NCBI GenBank assembly: GCA_964649145.1
Contig: CAZYOQ010000009.1
Location: 1-43,788 of the forward strand
DNA: 43,788 bases
Source: MGBC163016 sp964649145
GTDB lineage: Bacteria > Actinomycetota > Coriobacteriia > Coriobacteriales > Eggerthellaceae
Reading direction: 5' to 3'
Both the position numbers and the translations under genes were made by a program. Of the stretch, positions 8,208-16,911 are shown one piece after another (position 1 is the first letter of the stretch; each line of letters begins with the position of its first letter). The notes beneath the pieces are model-generated. The model worked only from the letters and a program-made list of their open reading frames with translations. It was not told where the DNA came from and made no database searches.

Positions 8208-10025
8208 TTGGAAGCGCTTTACAACAAATATCGCCCGCAGATATTCGAGGATGTTGTTGGGCAAGAGCATATCGAAAGAACGATCAAGAATGCTCTTGCT
8301 GCCAACAAGATAAGCCATGCCTACATGTTCATAGGCCCTAGGGGTACGGGCAAGACAACAACGGCTCGCCTACTTGCGAAGGCGCTACTTTGCAAGGATG
8401 GGCCCACTCCTGACCCTGATGGAACCTGCGAAGATTGCAAGCTGATAGCATCAGGGGAACACCCCGACGTCTACGAGCTTGATGCGGCAAGTCGAACCGG
8501 CGTGGAAAACGTGCGCGAAGAAATTATCGGCAAGGTCGACTACGCGCCCACTCGCGGCAAGTTCAAGGTTTACATCATCGATGAGGTTCACATGCTTTCG
8601 GTGCCGGCCTTCAATGCGCTACTGAAAACTTTGGAAGAACCACCCGATCATGTCATCTTCATAATGTGCACAACCGATCCGCAGAAAATACCAGAGACTA
8701 TATTTTCTAGATGTCAGCGTTTCGATTTCAGGCGAATCTCTTCTGAAGAACTGGTTTCAAGGCTCGGTGCAATATGCGAGGTGGAGGGCATCGAATTCGA
8801 GGGCGATGCCCTAGACCTTATTGCTCACCGTGCTCAAGGAGGTATGAGGGATGCCCTCACATCGCTTGAGCAGCTGATAGCCTTTGGCGACGGCAAAGTG
8901 ACTATGGATGTCGCAGAGCGCCTGCTTGGCTCCATCGACTCCAGCGATCTGGCTGAAATCGTCAAGGCCATAGGAACACGCGATGTGGCAGCGTGCTTTA
9001 ATTGGACTTCCTCTTACATGGAAACTGGTGCCGATCTTGCGCAGTTTGTTGGAGATCTAACCAGCCATGTTCGAGACATGTATGTGATGTCGCTTGCTGG
9101 TGCAGATGTCGCGCTTGATGTGACGCAAGCGGGAAGACGAGAGCTTCAAGTTGAGCTTGAGTGGTTTGGACCTGAAAGGCTTGCTCGTATGCTAGAGGTT
9201 TTGGGCGACTTGATGAAGGAGCTCAAGACATCTACCAACCAGAGGCTGTCGTTCGAGATCGCGCTTACAAGAATGGTACGTCCAGAGTCAGACCTAACTT
9301 TGTCTTCCTTATCAGAGCGCATTGAAGCTCTGGAACGCGAGCTGAAAGAAGGTAAGTTCGAAAGGCGAGCTGCTTCGCCCTCACTTGGGAAGGTGGTCAC
9401 TCCTTCAACGCAACTGAGTGATTCAGCAGAGAGCATATCTTCAGACGTGGAGAAGGAAGAAACGGCTGCACAAGAGCCTTCTGTGGAAGATGTTTCGCCC
9501 GCTTCAATATATGAGGGCAATATCAATGCACAACAAGTGTGGAATACGGTCATGGCTCATCTTAAGAAGATAGGGCCTGCATATGGCGTTGTATTCATGA
9601 ACACAAGCGTGTATATGGACGCAGACTTATTCGTAATTGAGTTCTCAAAGAATAACGATTTCGCTTTCAAGGCGTCTTCGAAACAAGATGCTAGAGGAGC
9701 ACTTGAAAAGGCTTTCTCGCGGGCTGGATATCCTGGCATAAAATACAAGATCACTCAATCCAAGGGCAGCGTCGATAGAGTCAGTAGCGCTTCTGAGGCA
9801 GTGCCTAGATCGCAAGATATTTCACAGCCGAAAGAATTCCGTGGGGTTCAAGAGCCTTCAGAGGTAAACGAGGCGAAAGAANNNNNNNNNNNNNNNNNNN
9901 NNNNNNNNNNNNNNNNNNNNNNNNNNNNNNNNNNNNNNNNNNNNNNNNNNNNNNNNNNNNNNNNNNNNNNNNNNNNNNNNNCGACTTTTGGGGAAGGCGT
10001 AGTTGTTGAAGAAGTAAAAGAGTAA
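8208..10025 (+). CDS. dnaX: DNA polymerase III subunit gamma/tau (interrupted by an assembly gap)
   Basis: Clamp-loader ATPase that opens the sliding clamp and ties the replicase together. The start is a TTG at 8208 behind CGGAGTAGG. The AAA+ domain is intact: Walker A GPRGTGKT at residues 43-50, Walker B IIDEVHM, sensor 1 CTTDPQK, and the SRC finger in FSRCQRFDFRRI. The zinc module has Cys62, Cys74 and Cys77, but Asp71 replaces the usual second Cys. Domain III runs to about residue 365, then an acidic linker and a tau-like C-terminal segment that is broken by 100 Ns. The last 13 codons after the gap (TFGEGVVVEEVKE) match a typical actinobacterial DnaX end, so this is one gene of uncertain length. 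Confidence 0.9.
   Translation: MEALYNKYRPQIFEDVVGQEHIERTIKNALAANKISHAYMFIGPRGTGKTTTARLLAKALLCKDGPTPDPDGTCEDCKLIASGEHPDVYELDAASRTGVENVREEIIGKVDYAPTRGKFKVYIIDEVHMLSVPAFNALLKTLEEPPDHVIFIMCTTDPQKIPETIFSRCQRFDFRRISSEELVSRLGAICEVEGIEFEGDALDLIAHRAQGGMRDALTSLEQLIAFGDGKVTMDVAERLLGSIDSSDLAEIVKAIGTRDVAACFNWTSSYMETGADLAQFVGDLTSHVRDMYVMSLAGADVALDVTQAGRRELQVELEWFGPERLARMLEVLGDLMKELKTSTNQRLSFEIALTRMVRPESDLTLSSLSERIEALERELKEGKFERRAASPSLGKVVTPSTQLSDSAESISSDVEKEETAAQEPSVEDVSPASIYEGNINAQQVWNTVMAHLKKIGPAYGVVFMNTSVYMDADLFVIEFSKNNDFAFKASSKQDARGALEKAFSRAGYPGIKYKITQSKGSVDRVSSASEAVPRSQDISQPKEFRGVQEPSEVNEAKEXXXXXXXXXXXXXXXXXXXXXXXXXXXXXXXXXXTFGEGVVVEEVKE
9882..9981. other. Assembly gap of 100 Ns inside dnaX
   Basis: A run of exactly 100 Ns of unknown true length. 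The two sides share no overlap, unlike the second gap in the window, so real sequence is missing here. Confidence 0.97.
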
Positions 10026-10036
10026 AGGATTTCACC

Positions 10037-10339
10037 ATGGACATGAAAAAAATGATGAAGCAGGCTCAAAAAATGCAGCGCGATGCCGCAGCGGCTCAAG
10101 AAGAGATTAACCAGATGGAATTTACTGCGACAACAGGTGGCGGCATGGTTGAGGCTATTGTCATGGGCGATAATACGCTTAAATCCTTAAAGATAGACCC
10201 AGAAGCAATTGACCCAGACGATATGGAAATGCTCGAGGATATGATTGTTGCCGCTATAAACGAGGCGCTTCGCCAAGCTAACGAAACCTCCAACGCAAAG
10301 ATGAGCTCGCTTATGGGCGGCATGAACCTCCCGTTCTAG
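10037..10339 (+). CDS. YbaB/EbfC family nucleoid-associated protein
   Basis: Small DNA-binding protein that forms a tweezer-shaped dimer and coats DNA. The protein is 100 aa. The N-terminal helix (KKMMKQAQKMQRDAAAAQEE), the beta segment with the GGGMVEAIVMGD turn, and the C-terminal helix followed by a Gly/Met-rich tail (SSLMGGMNLPF) fit the family well. It sits between dnaX and recR, the conserved bacterial order dnaX-ybaB-recR, with an 11-nt gap to dnaX and 7 nt to recR, so the three are probably one transcript. Confidence 0.94.
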   Translation: MDMKKMMKQAQKMQRDAAAAQEEINQMEFTATTGGGMVEAIVMGDNTLKSLKIDPEAIDPDDMEMLEDMIVAAINEALRQANETSNAKMSSLMGGMNLPF

Positions 10340-10346
10340 GCCATAG

Positions 10347-10943
10347 ATGAACTCCGCGCCTGCAATTCAATCTTTACTCGATGAGCTTGAGCGTCTACCC
10401 GGAATAGGGCCGAAATCTGCTCAACGAATGGCATATCACATCCTGAACTCTGATGATGCTTCGGCTCTTCGCTTGGCTGATGCGATTCGTGAAGTCAAAA
10501 GGACGGTTACTTTTTGTAAGGAATGCTTCAATTACTCGCAAAACGAATTATGCGAGATTTGCGCAAGCGATAAGCGTGACCATTCCATTATCTGTGTCGT
10601 CAGTGAGCCACGCGATATTCCGCCTATCGAAAGAACTGGCGTCTTTAACGGGATATATCATGTCCTTGGGGGCGAGATTTCTCCCATGGATGGAATTGGG
10701 CCTTCAGATTTGCATGTCGCTGAATTGATGGCTAGACTATCTTCGAATGAGATTAAAGAGGTGGTCGTGGCCACAAACCCCAACATAGAGGGGGAGACCA
10801 CAGCAACATACCTTGCAAGGCTCATTGCCCCGTTAGAAATCAAGACGACACGGCCAGCAAGCGGGCTTCCCGTAGGCGGCGATCTTGAGTTCGCCGATGA
10901 ATTGACGCTTGGGAGAGCCATATCGGCCAGACGGGAAATGTAG
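10347..10943 (+). CDS. recR: Recombination protein RecR
   Basis: RecFOR-pathway protein that helps load RecA on gapped DNA. The protein is 198 aa, the usual length. Seen in order: helix-hairpin-helix (LPGIGPKSAQRMAYHIL), a four-Cys zinc finger (FCKECFNYS, then LCEICAS), the Toprim domain (CVVSEPRDI, VLGGEISPMDGIGP, ATNPNIEGETTA), and the C-terminal RPASGLPVGGDLEFADELTLGRA Walker-B-like segment. The ribosome site is weak, and translation may be coupled to ybaB 7 nt upstream. Confidence 0.96.
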   Translation: MNSAPAIQSLLDELERLPGIGPKSAQRMAYHILNSDDASALRLADAIREVKRTVTFCKECFNYSQNELCEICASDKRDHSIICVVSEPRDIPPIERTGVFNGIYHVLGGEISPMDGIGPSDLHVAELMARLSSNEIKEVVVATNPNIEGETTATYLARLIAPLEIKTTRPASGLPVGGDLEFADELTLGRAISARREM

Positions 10944-10966
10944 GGACTAAAGAGACTGGGAACTTA

Positions 10967-12232
10967 ATGGTAGAAATGCCGAGTCCAGCCATTTCGGTGG
11001 TTGGAAGACATAATTCTGGGAAAACCACACTTGTCGTTAAATTGATTTCTGAACTATCTAGTCGCGGCTTCAACGTGGGGTCGATTAAGCATCACGGTCA
11101 TGGCGACTTTGATATCGATTATCCAGGTAAAGATTCTTACAGGCACAGAGAGGCCGGCGCTACAGAAACCGTTATAGCCTCGCCCGTGAAAATGGCGAGA
11201 GTTAAAACTTTGCAGCATGAGGTAGAGTGCAGCGAGATTGTCGCTTCTATGCCTGGCCATGACATAATCATTGTTGAGGGCTATCGAAAAAGCGGTATTC
11301 CTACAATTGAGGTTTTCCGTGAGTCGAATGATTCCGATAAAGCTGTGGCGCAGGCCTTTTTAGAGGCAGCGCAAAATGGGCTAGGCCTAGGGGTTGACCA
11401 TATTCAGGAATACCGAAATTCTAGGCACCCTGAAACAGCCAAACATGAGTCAGATATCAGAAATAAGATGCCCTCTTCTGCCACGGTTGCGATTGTTACC
11501 GATATTCCCGAGGCAATACAGGCTGCAAAGATCTATGACATTCCTTTCTTTGATATAGATGATGTTAAAGGCATTTCTGACTTCTTAATAAAACATTATG
11601 TGCGCCCCAAGGTCACGGTGGTTATTCAGGCTGGTGGAGAAAGCAAGCGAATGGGTCAGTCTAAGGCACTGGTCAAATTCAACGGACGACCCTTGATTTG
11701 TCATTTGGTAAAAAGGCTTATTCCCGCAGCTGACGAGCTTGTCATAACTACCAACGAGCCACAAAGACTAAGTTTTTTGGATGACGAGTTTCCAGATGAG
11801 AAGATCAAGCTTGTAAGCGATGGGCGCAACGTTCGTGGTGCTCTAATTGGTATGGAAACTGCTCTCGAAGCAGCGACTTGCCCGATTGTAGCTGTTGTTG
11901 CTTGCGACATGATTTTCGCAAGCGCAAGCCTTGTGGTTGCCGAGGCCATAGAGATGACAGAAACAGGTGCCGATGCAGTGGTTCCTGTGAACAAGCACGG
12001 ATACGAGCCATTTCATGCCTCATATAGAAAAGACACGTGTCTAGTTGCCGTGAAGAAAGCTTTGGCTGAAGGTAAGTCGCGCGTGCAGTCCATTTTCGAG
12101 GATCCGACTATCAATACAGTCGAGTTTTCTCAGAGCCAGGTTTTGGAAGTCGAGCCAAGGGGCGGCTGCTTCATAAATACGAACACTCCTGAAGAGCTTG
12201 CTCGCGTGGAGAAAACCTATCTTGGGGAATGA
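10967..12232 (+). CDS. MobB-MobA fusion: molybdenum cofactor guanylyltransferase
   Basis: A bifunctional 421-aa protein for the last step of molybdenum cofactor synthesis, attaching GMP to molybdopterin. Residues 1 to about 165 are MobB, a P-loop GTPase adaptor: Walker A GRHNSGKT at 13-20, then IKHHGHGDFDIDYPGKDS and the IIVEGYRKS segment. Residues about 215-421 are MobA: IQAGGESKRMGQSKAL (nucleotidyltransferase signature), NGRPLICHLV, VVACDMIF (metal-binding Asp) and the C-terminal FINTNTPEEL. The middle (about 166-210) is a linker. It follows recR by 23 nt. It implies the host makes MGD-type molybdoenzymes, and a ModE-like regulator occurs later in the window. Confidence 0.92.
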   Translation: MVEMPSPAISVVGRHNSGKTTLVVKLISELSSRGFNVGSIKHHGHGDFDIDYPGKDSYRHREAGATETVIASPVKMARVKTLQHEVECSEIVASMPGHDIIIVEGYRKSGIPTIEVFRESNDSDKAVAQAFLEAAQNGLGLGVDHIQEYRNSRHPETAKHESDIRNKMPSSATVAIVTDIPEAIQAAKIYDIPFFDIDDVKGISDFLIKHYVRPKVTVVIQAGGESKRMGQSKALVKFNGRPLICHLVKRLIPAADELVITTNEPQRLSFLDDEFPDEKIKLVSDGRNVRGALIGMETALEAATCPIVAVVACDMIFASASLVVAEAIEMTETGADAVVPVNKHGYEPFHASYRKDTCLVAVKKALAEGKSRVQSIFEDPTINTVEFSQSQVLEVEPRGGCFINTNTPEELARVEKTYLGE

Positions 12233-12312
12233 TTCTTTTTTGCATCTAAGCCCTTCTTTTGGAGGCTATATACTTTCAATACAGTAATTAGAGTTTTTTG
12301 TTAGGAGAAATA

Positions 12313-13518
12313 TTGCCTTCTTTCGGCGACATAATGGATGCCGTTGATATGCTAGCGGTTGACGCTGTGAATATAGATGTCCTAACTTGTGTGCGTACGA
12401 CCAATCGCAATTCCAAGTGCACGAAGTGTGCAGACGCCTGTATCGCTGATGCCATAACCTTGTCGCGAGGCCAGGTCGACATCGATAATACTGCATGCAT
12501 AAATTGTGGCTGTTGCGTGCCTGTGTGTCCTGTATGCGCTCTTAGCATGGTTGAGCCTTCTGTGCAAACAGTGGTCAAAAGAACTGCCAAAGTTGCCGAT
12601 TTTCATACAAGGTCGATGGCATTTGCCTGTTCGAGGATAGCCTCGAAAAACCTAGTTGATACCGACAGATTTGCGGAAGTACCGTGCCTTGGGCATATAA
12701 GCGAGATTCAGCTAATGGAGCTTGCGGCTTGTGGGATTGACGATATCTTACTTGTGGATGGCAATTGCAAGACGTGCAAGCTCGGGAAGGCATCATCGCG
12801 TATTGATGATGTGGTAGATGTTTGCGCTAATCTCTTTGATGCTTGCGAGTGTAGCGCGATAATCACTCGGCACTCTAGTTTTCCTGATGAATATATTTCT
12901 TCGGGCATAAACGTAAGGGGCGAAGGGCGAAGAGGGCTTCTCAAGCAAACTACCAGCTATGTCAAAACGGTTGCTGGCAATGTGGCCAAAAAGACTATCG
13001 AAGAAAAGCTTAGCGAGGCGGGGGTCAAAAGCTCTAGAGAGTCAAGCACTTTCAAGCAGGGCAAGGGCGTTGTCCACTTAAAGCCCGACGTCAATTATGC
13101 AATTATCGAGGCAATGGAAAAGCTTGGAAGCGAAAAGGGAGCCTTAGGTGAAAATGAAGAAGCCGCATATTCTCTAGATACGTGCGCACACAAAATATCT
13201 ACAAGGCACTTTGGCAATGTTTACATCGATGTCGAGAAATGCTCAGGATGCGGAATGTGTGTCATGTTCTGCCCTACCAATGCCTTAAAGTATGACCAGT
13301 TCGACCAGCCCGAAAATGACGATGCACGCTATTGCGACTTCCAGGCGTCCGATTGCCTGCAATGCATGCTTTGTAAGGATGTATGTCTTCGCGAATGCTT
13401 GGAGGTAAGTCAAGAAGTTACTTTCGAAGAATTGCTGGATTTTGAGCCTAGGCTTCTACAGATCTCAAAGCCCAAAAAAGCGACTGGTTTAGCCGGTCTT
13501 GCAAGGTATAACCACTAG
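12313..13518 (+). CDS. Multi-[4Fe-4S] ferredoxin-type protein with central MvhD-like Cys domain
   Basis: A 401-aa iron-sulfur protein. Two N-terminal clusters are formed by KCTKCADAC with an upstream Cys, and by CINCGCCVPVC. A central domain at about residues 90-175 (FACSRIA, VPCLGHISEIQLMELAACGIDDILLVDG, NCKTCK) resembles the hydrogenase delta-subunit/MvhD fold found in electron-bifurcating complexes. A charged linker follows, then two more clusters at the C-terminus (CSGCGMCVMFCP and CLQCMLCKDVC). TTG 12313 is preferred because TAGGAGAAA lies just before it; an in-frame TTG at 12298 lacks such a site. There is no membrane segment or signal. It lies after mobBA with a 80-nt gap. The role is probably electron transfer or oxidoreductase maturation; the exact partner is unknown. 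Confidence 0.8.
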   Translation: MPSFGDIMDAVDMLAVDAVNIDVLTCVRTTNRNSKCTKCADACIADAITLSRGQVDIDNTACINCGCCVPVCPVCALSMVEPSVQTVVKRTAKVADFHTRSMAFACSRIASKNLVDTDRFAEVPCLGHISEIQLMELAACGIDDILLVDGNCKTCKLGKASSRIDDVVDVCANLFDACECSAIITRHSSFPDEYISSGINVRGEGRRGLLKQTTSYVKTVAGNVAKKTIEEKLSEAGVKSSRESSTFKQGKGVVHLKPDVNYAIIEAMEKLGSEKGALGENEEAAYSLDTCAHKISTRHFGNVYIDVEKCSGCGMCVMFCPTNALKYDQFDQPENDDARYCDFQASDCLQCMLCKDVCLRECLEVSQEVTFEELLDFEPRLLQISKPKKATGLAGLARYNH

Positions 13519-13848
13519 TTTTTCCATAAAAAATTGCGTATGCGGGAAAGATTCGTATTGTAAAAGGTAGTTTTTCGCTGTAAACGGAGTCACCCATTAC
13601 AATAAATGGTGAGTAATTTGGAAGAGGATACAATATCTTGTATATGAATTATTCTCAAGTCAAGATATGTGACATGTTTGAAAGAAATCTTAATTTCTCG
13701 ACTTAAATGGGTTCATTTTGCTTTAACATCATTTCTACCTGTTACTACAAAGCCGCTTCTATTTGCACACTAAATCTAGTCATGCGGCTTCATAATCCAA
13801 CTGCAGACCTTAATTTTGTATAGGTCTGCCTAAGAGAAAGAGAAAAAC
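13519..13848. other. 330-bp intergenic region with two inverted repeats
   Basis: No gene is seen. It is AT-rich and holds an imperfect hairpin near 13591-13612 (CACCCATT with AATGGTG), a 7-bp inverted repeat AAGCCGC/GCGGCTT at 13750-13756 and 13784-13790, and an 8-bp perfect inverted repeat GCAGACCT/AGGTCTGC at 13803-13810 and 13822-13829. The last lies only 19 bp before the mIHF start and could be an operator or 5'-UTR hairpin. Confidence 0.6.
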
Positions 13849-14157
13849 ATGGCAGCACCAACGATGACGCCAGAACAACGCGCAGCAGCTCTTGAGAAAG
13901 CTCGCGAGGTTCGCGCAAAGCGCTCCGAGATCACCAAGAAGCTTTCCATGGGAATTATGTCTGCAGAAGATGTTCTCGAAAAAGCTGACGATCCGATCGT
14001 CGGACGCATGAAGGTTAAGTCATTTATCAATGCTCTTCCGGGATTTGGTAAGGTCAAGACCGAGAAGCTTCTTGAGGAGCTCGGTATTCCGGAAACTCGC
14101 CGCATCCAAGGTCTCGGCTCTAGGCAGATGGAAAATCTAAAAGCAGCTCTTAAGTAA
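13849..14157 (+). CDS. Integration host factor, actinobacterial type (mIHF)
   Basis: Nucleoid-associated DNA-bending protein of the actinobacterial mIHF/sIHF family, unrelated to IhfA/IhfB of proteobacteria. The 102-aa product has the long basic N-terminal helix (RAAALEKAREVRAKRSE) followed by a helix-two-turn-helix fold with the lysine/arginine-rich DNA contact VKSFINALPGFGKVKTEKLLEELGI split across residues 56-80, ending in RRIQGLGSRQMENLKAAL. The family is known to bind DNA without strong sequence preference and to support phage integration. It has its own long 5' region and is closed by a bidirectional terminator, so it is monocistronic. It is a useful taxonomic marker for Actinobacteria. 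Confidence 0.93.
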   Translation: MAAPTMTPEQRAAALEKAREVRAKRSEITKKLSMGIMSAEDVLEKADDPIVGRMKVKSFINALPGFGKVKTEKLLEELGIPETRRIQGLGSRQMENLKAALK

Positions 14158-14192
14158 GTACGTTTTAAGAGTTTAGATACACAAAAAGTTAT

Positions 14193-14220
14193 GAAGGGGA
14201 AGCCAGTTGGCTTCCCCTTC
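14193..14220. terminator. Bidirectional terminator between mIHF and the flavodoxin-like gene
   Basis: A 12-bp perfect stem (14193-14204 with 14209-14220) with an AGTT loop sits between two convergent genes. On the minus strand it is followed within a few bases by a run of five Ts. Confidence 0.85.
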
Positions 14221-14230
14221 TGCATTCAGC

Positions 14231-14866
14231 TTATCTAATGAAGTTGGTGCGGGCAGGAGGTTCAACGGGCGGAAGGGCGACACCCGCAGCATCTGCGGCC
14301 TCACGGCATTTCAAGAAGTAGGCCATATTGTGCCCGAGTACGCGCATTGTGCGCAAACCTTCTAGGTCTTGTTCGGCGTCTTGTGCATTCGAGCCGTAAA
14401 CCATGTTCCAGTAACAAGAAGATATGATGGGCATTTGAACGATAGTGAAATATTTGTTCATCTGGTCGAATGTAGAACTACATCCGCCTCGCCTGGCGCA
14501 TGCCACTGATGCTGCGGGTTTGAAGGGATAAATATTTACTCCCCCAGATGCTTGGGAGTAAAACGAGCGATCCATGAAAGAGGTTGCAGCTCCGGTTGCA
14601 GCTGCGTAGTGCACAGAAGAGCCGAAAACAAAGCCGTCGTAGTCTTTGGCAATATGGTTGAATTCGTTAACAATGTCGCCAAAGACACATTCACCTTCAT
14701 GATCGGAGCAGTACCCGCAGCCGGTACACCCGGCAATCGGTTTGTTGCCTATCCAGAAACGGCCGACTTCTATGCCATCGGCCTCAAGAGCTTTCTGCAC
14801 CTCGTCAAGCGCGCGATTTGTCGTGCCGCTTTTGTGTGGGCTTCCATTGACTAGCATTACTTTCAT
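14231..14866 (-). CDS. Flavodoxin-fold NADPH-dependent FMN reductase-like protein
   Basis: FMN-binding oxidoreductase of the NADPH-dependent FMN reductase/flavodoxin superfamily (iron-sulfur flavoprotein-like). The protein is 211 aa from ATG 14866, chosen for the GAGGAAGG ahead of it; six extra codons upstream were dropped. The start MKVMLVNGSPHKSGTTNRAL is the FMN phosphate loop. A CTGCGYCSDHEGECVFGD segment near residues 46-63 holds four Cys in a spacing compatible with an Fe-S cluster, as in iron-sulfur flavoproteins. FGSSVHYAAATGAATSFMDR is the second flavin loop. Substrate is unknown. It faces the mIHF gene and shares its terminator. Confidence 0.87.
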   Translation of the reverse strand: MKVMLVNGSPHKSGTTNRALDEVQKALEADGIEVGRFWIGNKPIAGCTGCGYCSDHEGECVFGDIVNEFNHIAKDYDGFVFGSSVHYAAATGAATSFMDRSFYSQASGGVNIYPFKPAASVACARRGGCSSTFDQMNKYFTIVQMPIISSCYWNMVYGSNAQDAEQDLEGLRTMRVLGHNMAYFLKCREAADAAGVALPPVEPPARTNFIR

Positions 14867-14927
14867 ATTCGGCCTTCCTCTCATTTAACTGTATTAATAT
14901 TAACTCACGTCTAAAGAAGGAAGGGAT

Positions 14928-16109
14928 ATGATCAATCAACGCATGTATGACTTGGGCGCTGCGCCCAATAAGATCCGTGAACTTTTTATGTACGGTTTGG
15001 GTCGTAAGGCCGAACTTGGTGAGGATGCCGTCTTTGATTACAGCATTGGAAACCCAAGCGTTCCTGCTCCTAGCAAGGTGAAGGAAACTTTTCTGGAACT
15101 GCTTGACCAGGACCCTGTGAAGACTCATGAGTACACGCCGTCTCCAGGCGATGCTTCTGTGCGCGAGGCTGTGGCCACCTACATTTCAAAGACTTTTGAC
15201 GTCGATGCTCAGGCAAGCCATGTATATATGACATCTGGTGCGTCTTCTGCGATTGCTATATCGATTGCGGCAATCACTAATCCAGGTGATGAGGTAATCA
15301 CGGTTTCCCCATATTTTCCCGAATACAAGACTTGGACGGAAAACGCACAGTGCTCTCTTATTGAGGTTTCTGCACTTGAGCCGAGCTTTCAGATGGACAT
15401 AGCTGCCATCAAGGCTGCGGTCAACGAGAAGACAAGTGCCGTAATTATTAACTCGCCGAATAATCCCACTGGTGCTGTTTACGATAAAAAATCGCTTGAA
15501 GATCTTGCCAGCGTTCTTGAGGCTGCAGAAGAGAAATACGGCCGCAAAATATTCCTTATTTCAGATGAGCCTTATCGAGAGCTTGTATATGGCAAAGAAG
15601 TGCCGTATGTGCCCTCAATTTATACCGACACTATTGTTTGCTACACCTGGTCGAAGTCGCTTTCACTGCCCGGAGAGCGCATTGGCTATATTCACGTGAA
15701 TGACTCGATCGAGGGTGCTGATGAGGTATTTTGTGCAGTATCGGGTGCGGGTCGTTCCTTGGGCTATATTTGTGCTCCAGTAATCTTGCAGCGCGTGGTC
15801 GAGAAATGCATTGGTCTTCCTGCTGATGTTGCAGAATATGCTAAAAATCGCGAGATATTGATGGGTATTCTTGACGAGATTGGCTATGAATATGTGGAGC
15901 CTGACGGCGCATTCTACCTGTGGATGCATGCACTAGAAGAGGATGCTCAAGCGTTCTCAGATCGCGCTAAGGATTTCGAGCTTTTGCTAGTTCCCTCTGA
16001 TAGCTTTGGGTCTAGAGGGTGGGTGCGCCTTTCTTATTGCATAGCCGAGAAAACTATTCGTGAATCTCGCGACGCATTAAAAGCGCTCTATGATAGCTAT
16101 AAGAAATAG
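14928..16109 (+). CDS. Pyridoxal-phosphate aminotransferase, class I (aspartate aminotransferase-like)
   Basis: PLP enzyme that moves an amino group between an amino acid and a 2-oxo acid. The protein is 393 aa. PLP-site features are MTSGASSAI (phosphate region), IINSPNNPTGAVY (Asn contacting the cofactor), ISDEPYRELVY (Asp and Tyr), WSKSLSLPGERIGY with the Schiff-base Lys at about 243, and VRLSY near the end (substrate carboxylate Arg). Substrate specificity is not readable from sequence. The ATG follows GAAGGAAGGG. Its stop lies 13 nt from the stop of the convergent racemase-family gene, placing it beside the opine dehydrogenase operon. Confidence 0.92.
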   Translation: MINQRMYDLGAAPNKIRELFMYGLGRKAELGEDAVFDYSIGNPSVPAPSKVKETFLELLDQDPVKTHEYTPSPGDASVREAVATYISKTFDVDAQASHVYMTSGASSAIAISIAAITNPGDEVITVSPYFPEYKTWTENAQCSLIEVSALEPSFQMDIAAIKAAVNEKTSAVIINSPNNPTGAVYDKKSLEDLASVLEAAEEKYGRKIFLISDEPYRELVYGKEVPYVPSIYTDTIVCYTWSKSLSLPGERIGYIHVNDSIEGADEVFCAVSGAGRSLGYICAPVILQRVVEKCIGLPADVAEYAKNREILMGILDEIGYEYVEPDGAFYLWMHALEEDAQAFSDRAKDFELLLVPSDSFGSRGWVRLSYCIAEKTIRESRDALKALYDSYKK

Positions 16110-16122
16110 CACACCCAGCTCA

Positions 16123-16911
16123 CTACAAATAGCGCTTTCTCGTGACCGAGCGAGCGACCCATTCAATCAATGTGATGAAATCATAGATTGGAAGGCCGCA
16201 TGCGTTTTGAATGTCATAGGCATAAGGCGGAAGATCGCTGCATTCCAGAAGGATTGCCTTCATATCTGGGTTTTCTGCAAGCATCTTTGCGGTCAGGTTT
16301 GCCAGATCGTGCGATAAGGCGACGTTGTCAAGGACTTTTGTTCCCCATCTTATGGGTGCGAAACTATCAAGCTTTGATACGTCTTCGACTATAAGGTTTT
16401 TAGATGTTTCTCCTATTTGCGAGAGAATCTTTTCGTCAAGGTTTTCGCCGTTTGCGCACAAAACGCCTACTTTGCCTTGCTTCCCGCATCCCATGCGGAT
16501 CATGGGAAGCTGACAGAGGCTGGACATGTAAACGGGAACATCTATGCAGTCTGCGATACTTTGCTGGAAATGCGCGAAATACCCGCAAGCACCAACTATT
16601 GCCTTCACCCCGCTTGCTTCAAGCCTTTTTGCCGCATCAATGACTAGCTGCTTTATTGTTGGGTCGCCTTCGAAAAGTCGCTCGATTTCAAAATCGACTA
16701 CCTCGTAGACTACATGGAATGGAAACGTCGTGGCATTCGCGACGTTTCCGGGAATTTTTGGGTAGTTAAGCTTGACACAAATAATCCCTATAGGAATACC
16801 TTCAAAAGGACGACGCAGGTCATCTATGACGGCGTATTTGCCCCAGTTTGCACTGGGGCTTTGTGGCTGGTTTTGATTTCGGACGTTTTTGCTTTCGGCT
16901 TTATTAGGCAT
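16123..16911 (-). CDS. Aspartate/glutamate/hydantoin racemase family protein
   Basis: Cofactor-independent racemase superfamily member. The protein is 262 aa from ATG 16911, which overlaps the end of the opine dehydrogenase gene by 8 nt and has AAAGGAAAC ahead; a longer frame from 16983 was rejected. The two catalytic Cys positions expected for the family are present in AIVGACGYFAHFQ (about residue 110) and ILLECSDLPPYA (about residue 225), each next to small or acidic residues as usual. The family includes aspartate, glutamate and hydantoin racemases and maleate isomerase, so the substrate is open. Tight coupling to opine dehydrogenase suggests it makes or consumes the stereoisomer that enzyme uses; that is inference. 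Confidence 0.85.
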   Translation of the reverse strand: MPNKAESKNVRNQNQPQSPSANWGKYAVIDDLRRPFEGIPIGIICVKLNYPKIPGNVANATTFPFHVVYEVVDFEIERLFEGDPTIKQLVIDAAKRLEASGVKAIVGACGYFAHFQQSIADCIDVPVYMSSLCQLPMIRMGCGKQGKVGVLCANGENLDEKILSQIGETSKNLIVEDVSKLDSFAPIRWGTKVLDNVALSHDLANLTAKMLAENPDMKAILLECSDLPPYAYDIQNACGLPIYDFITLIEWVARSVTRKRYL

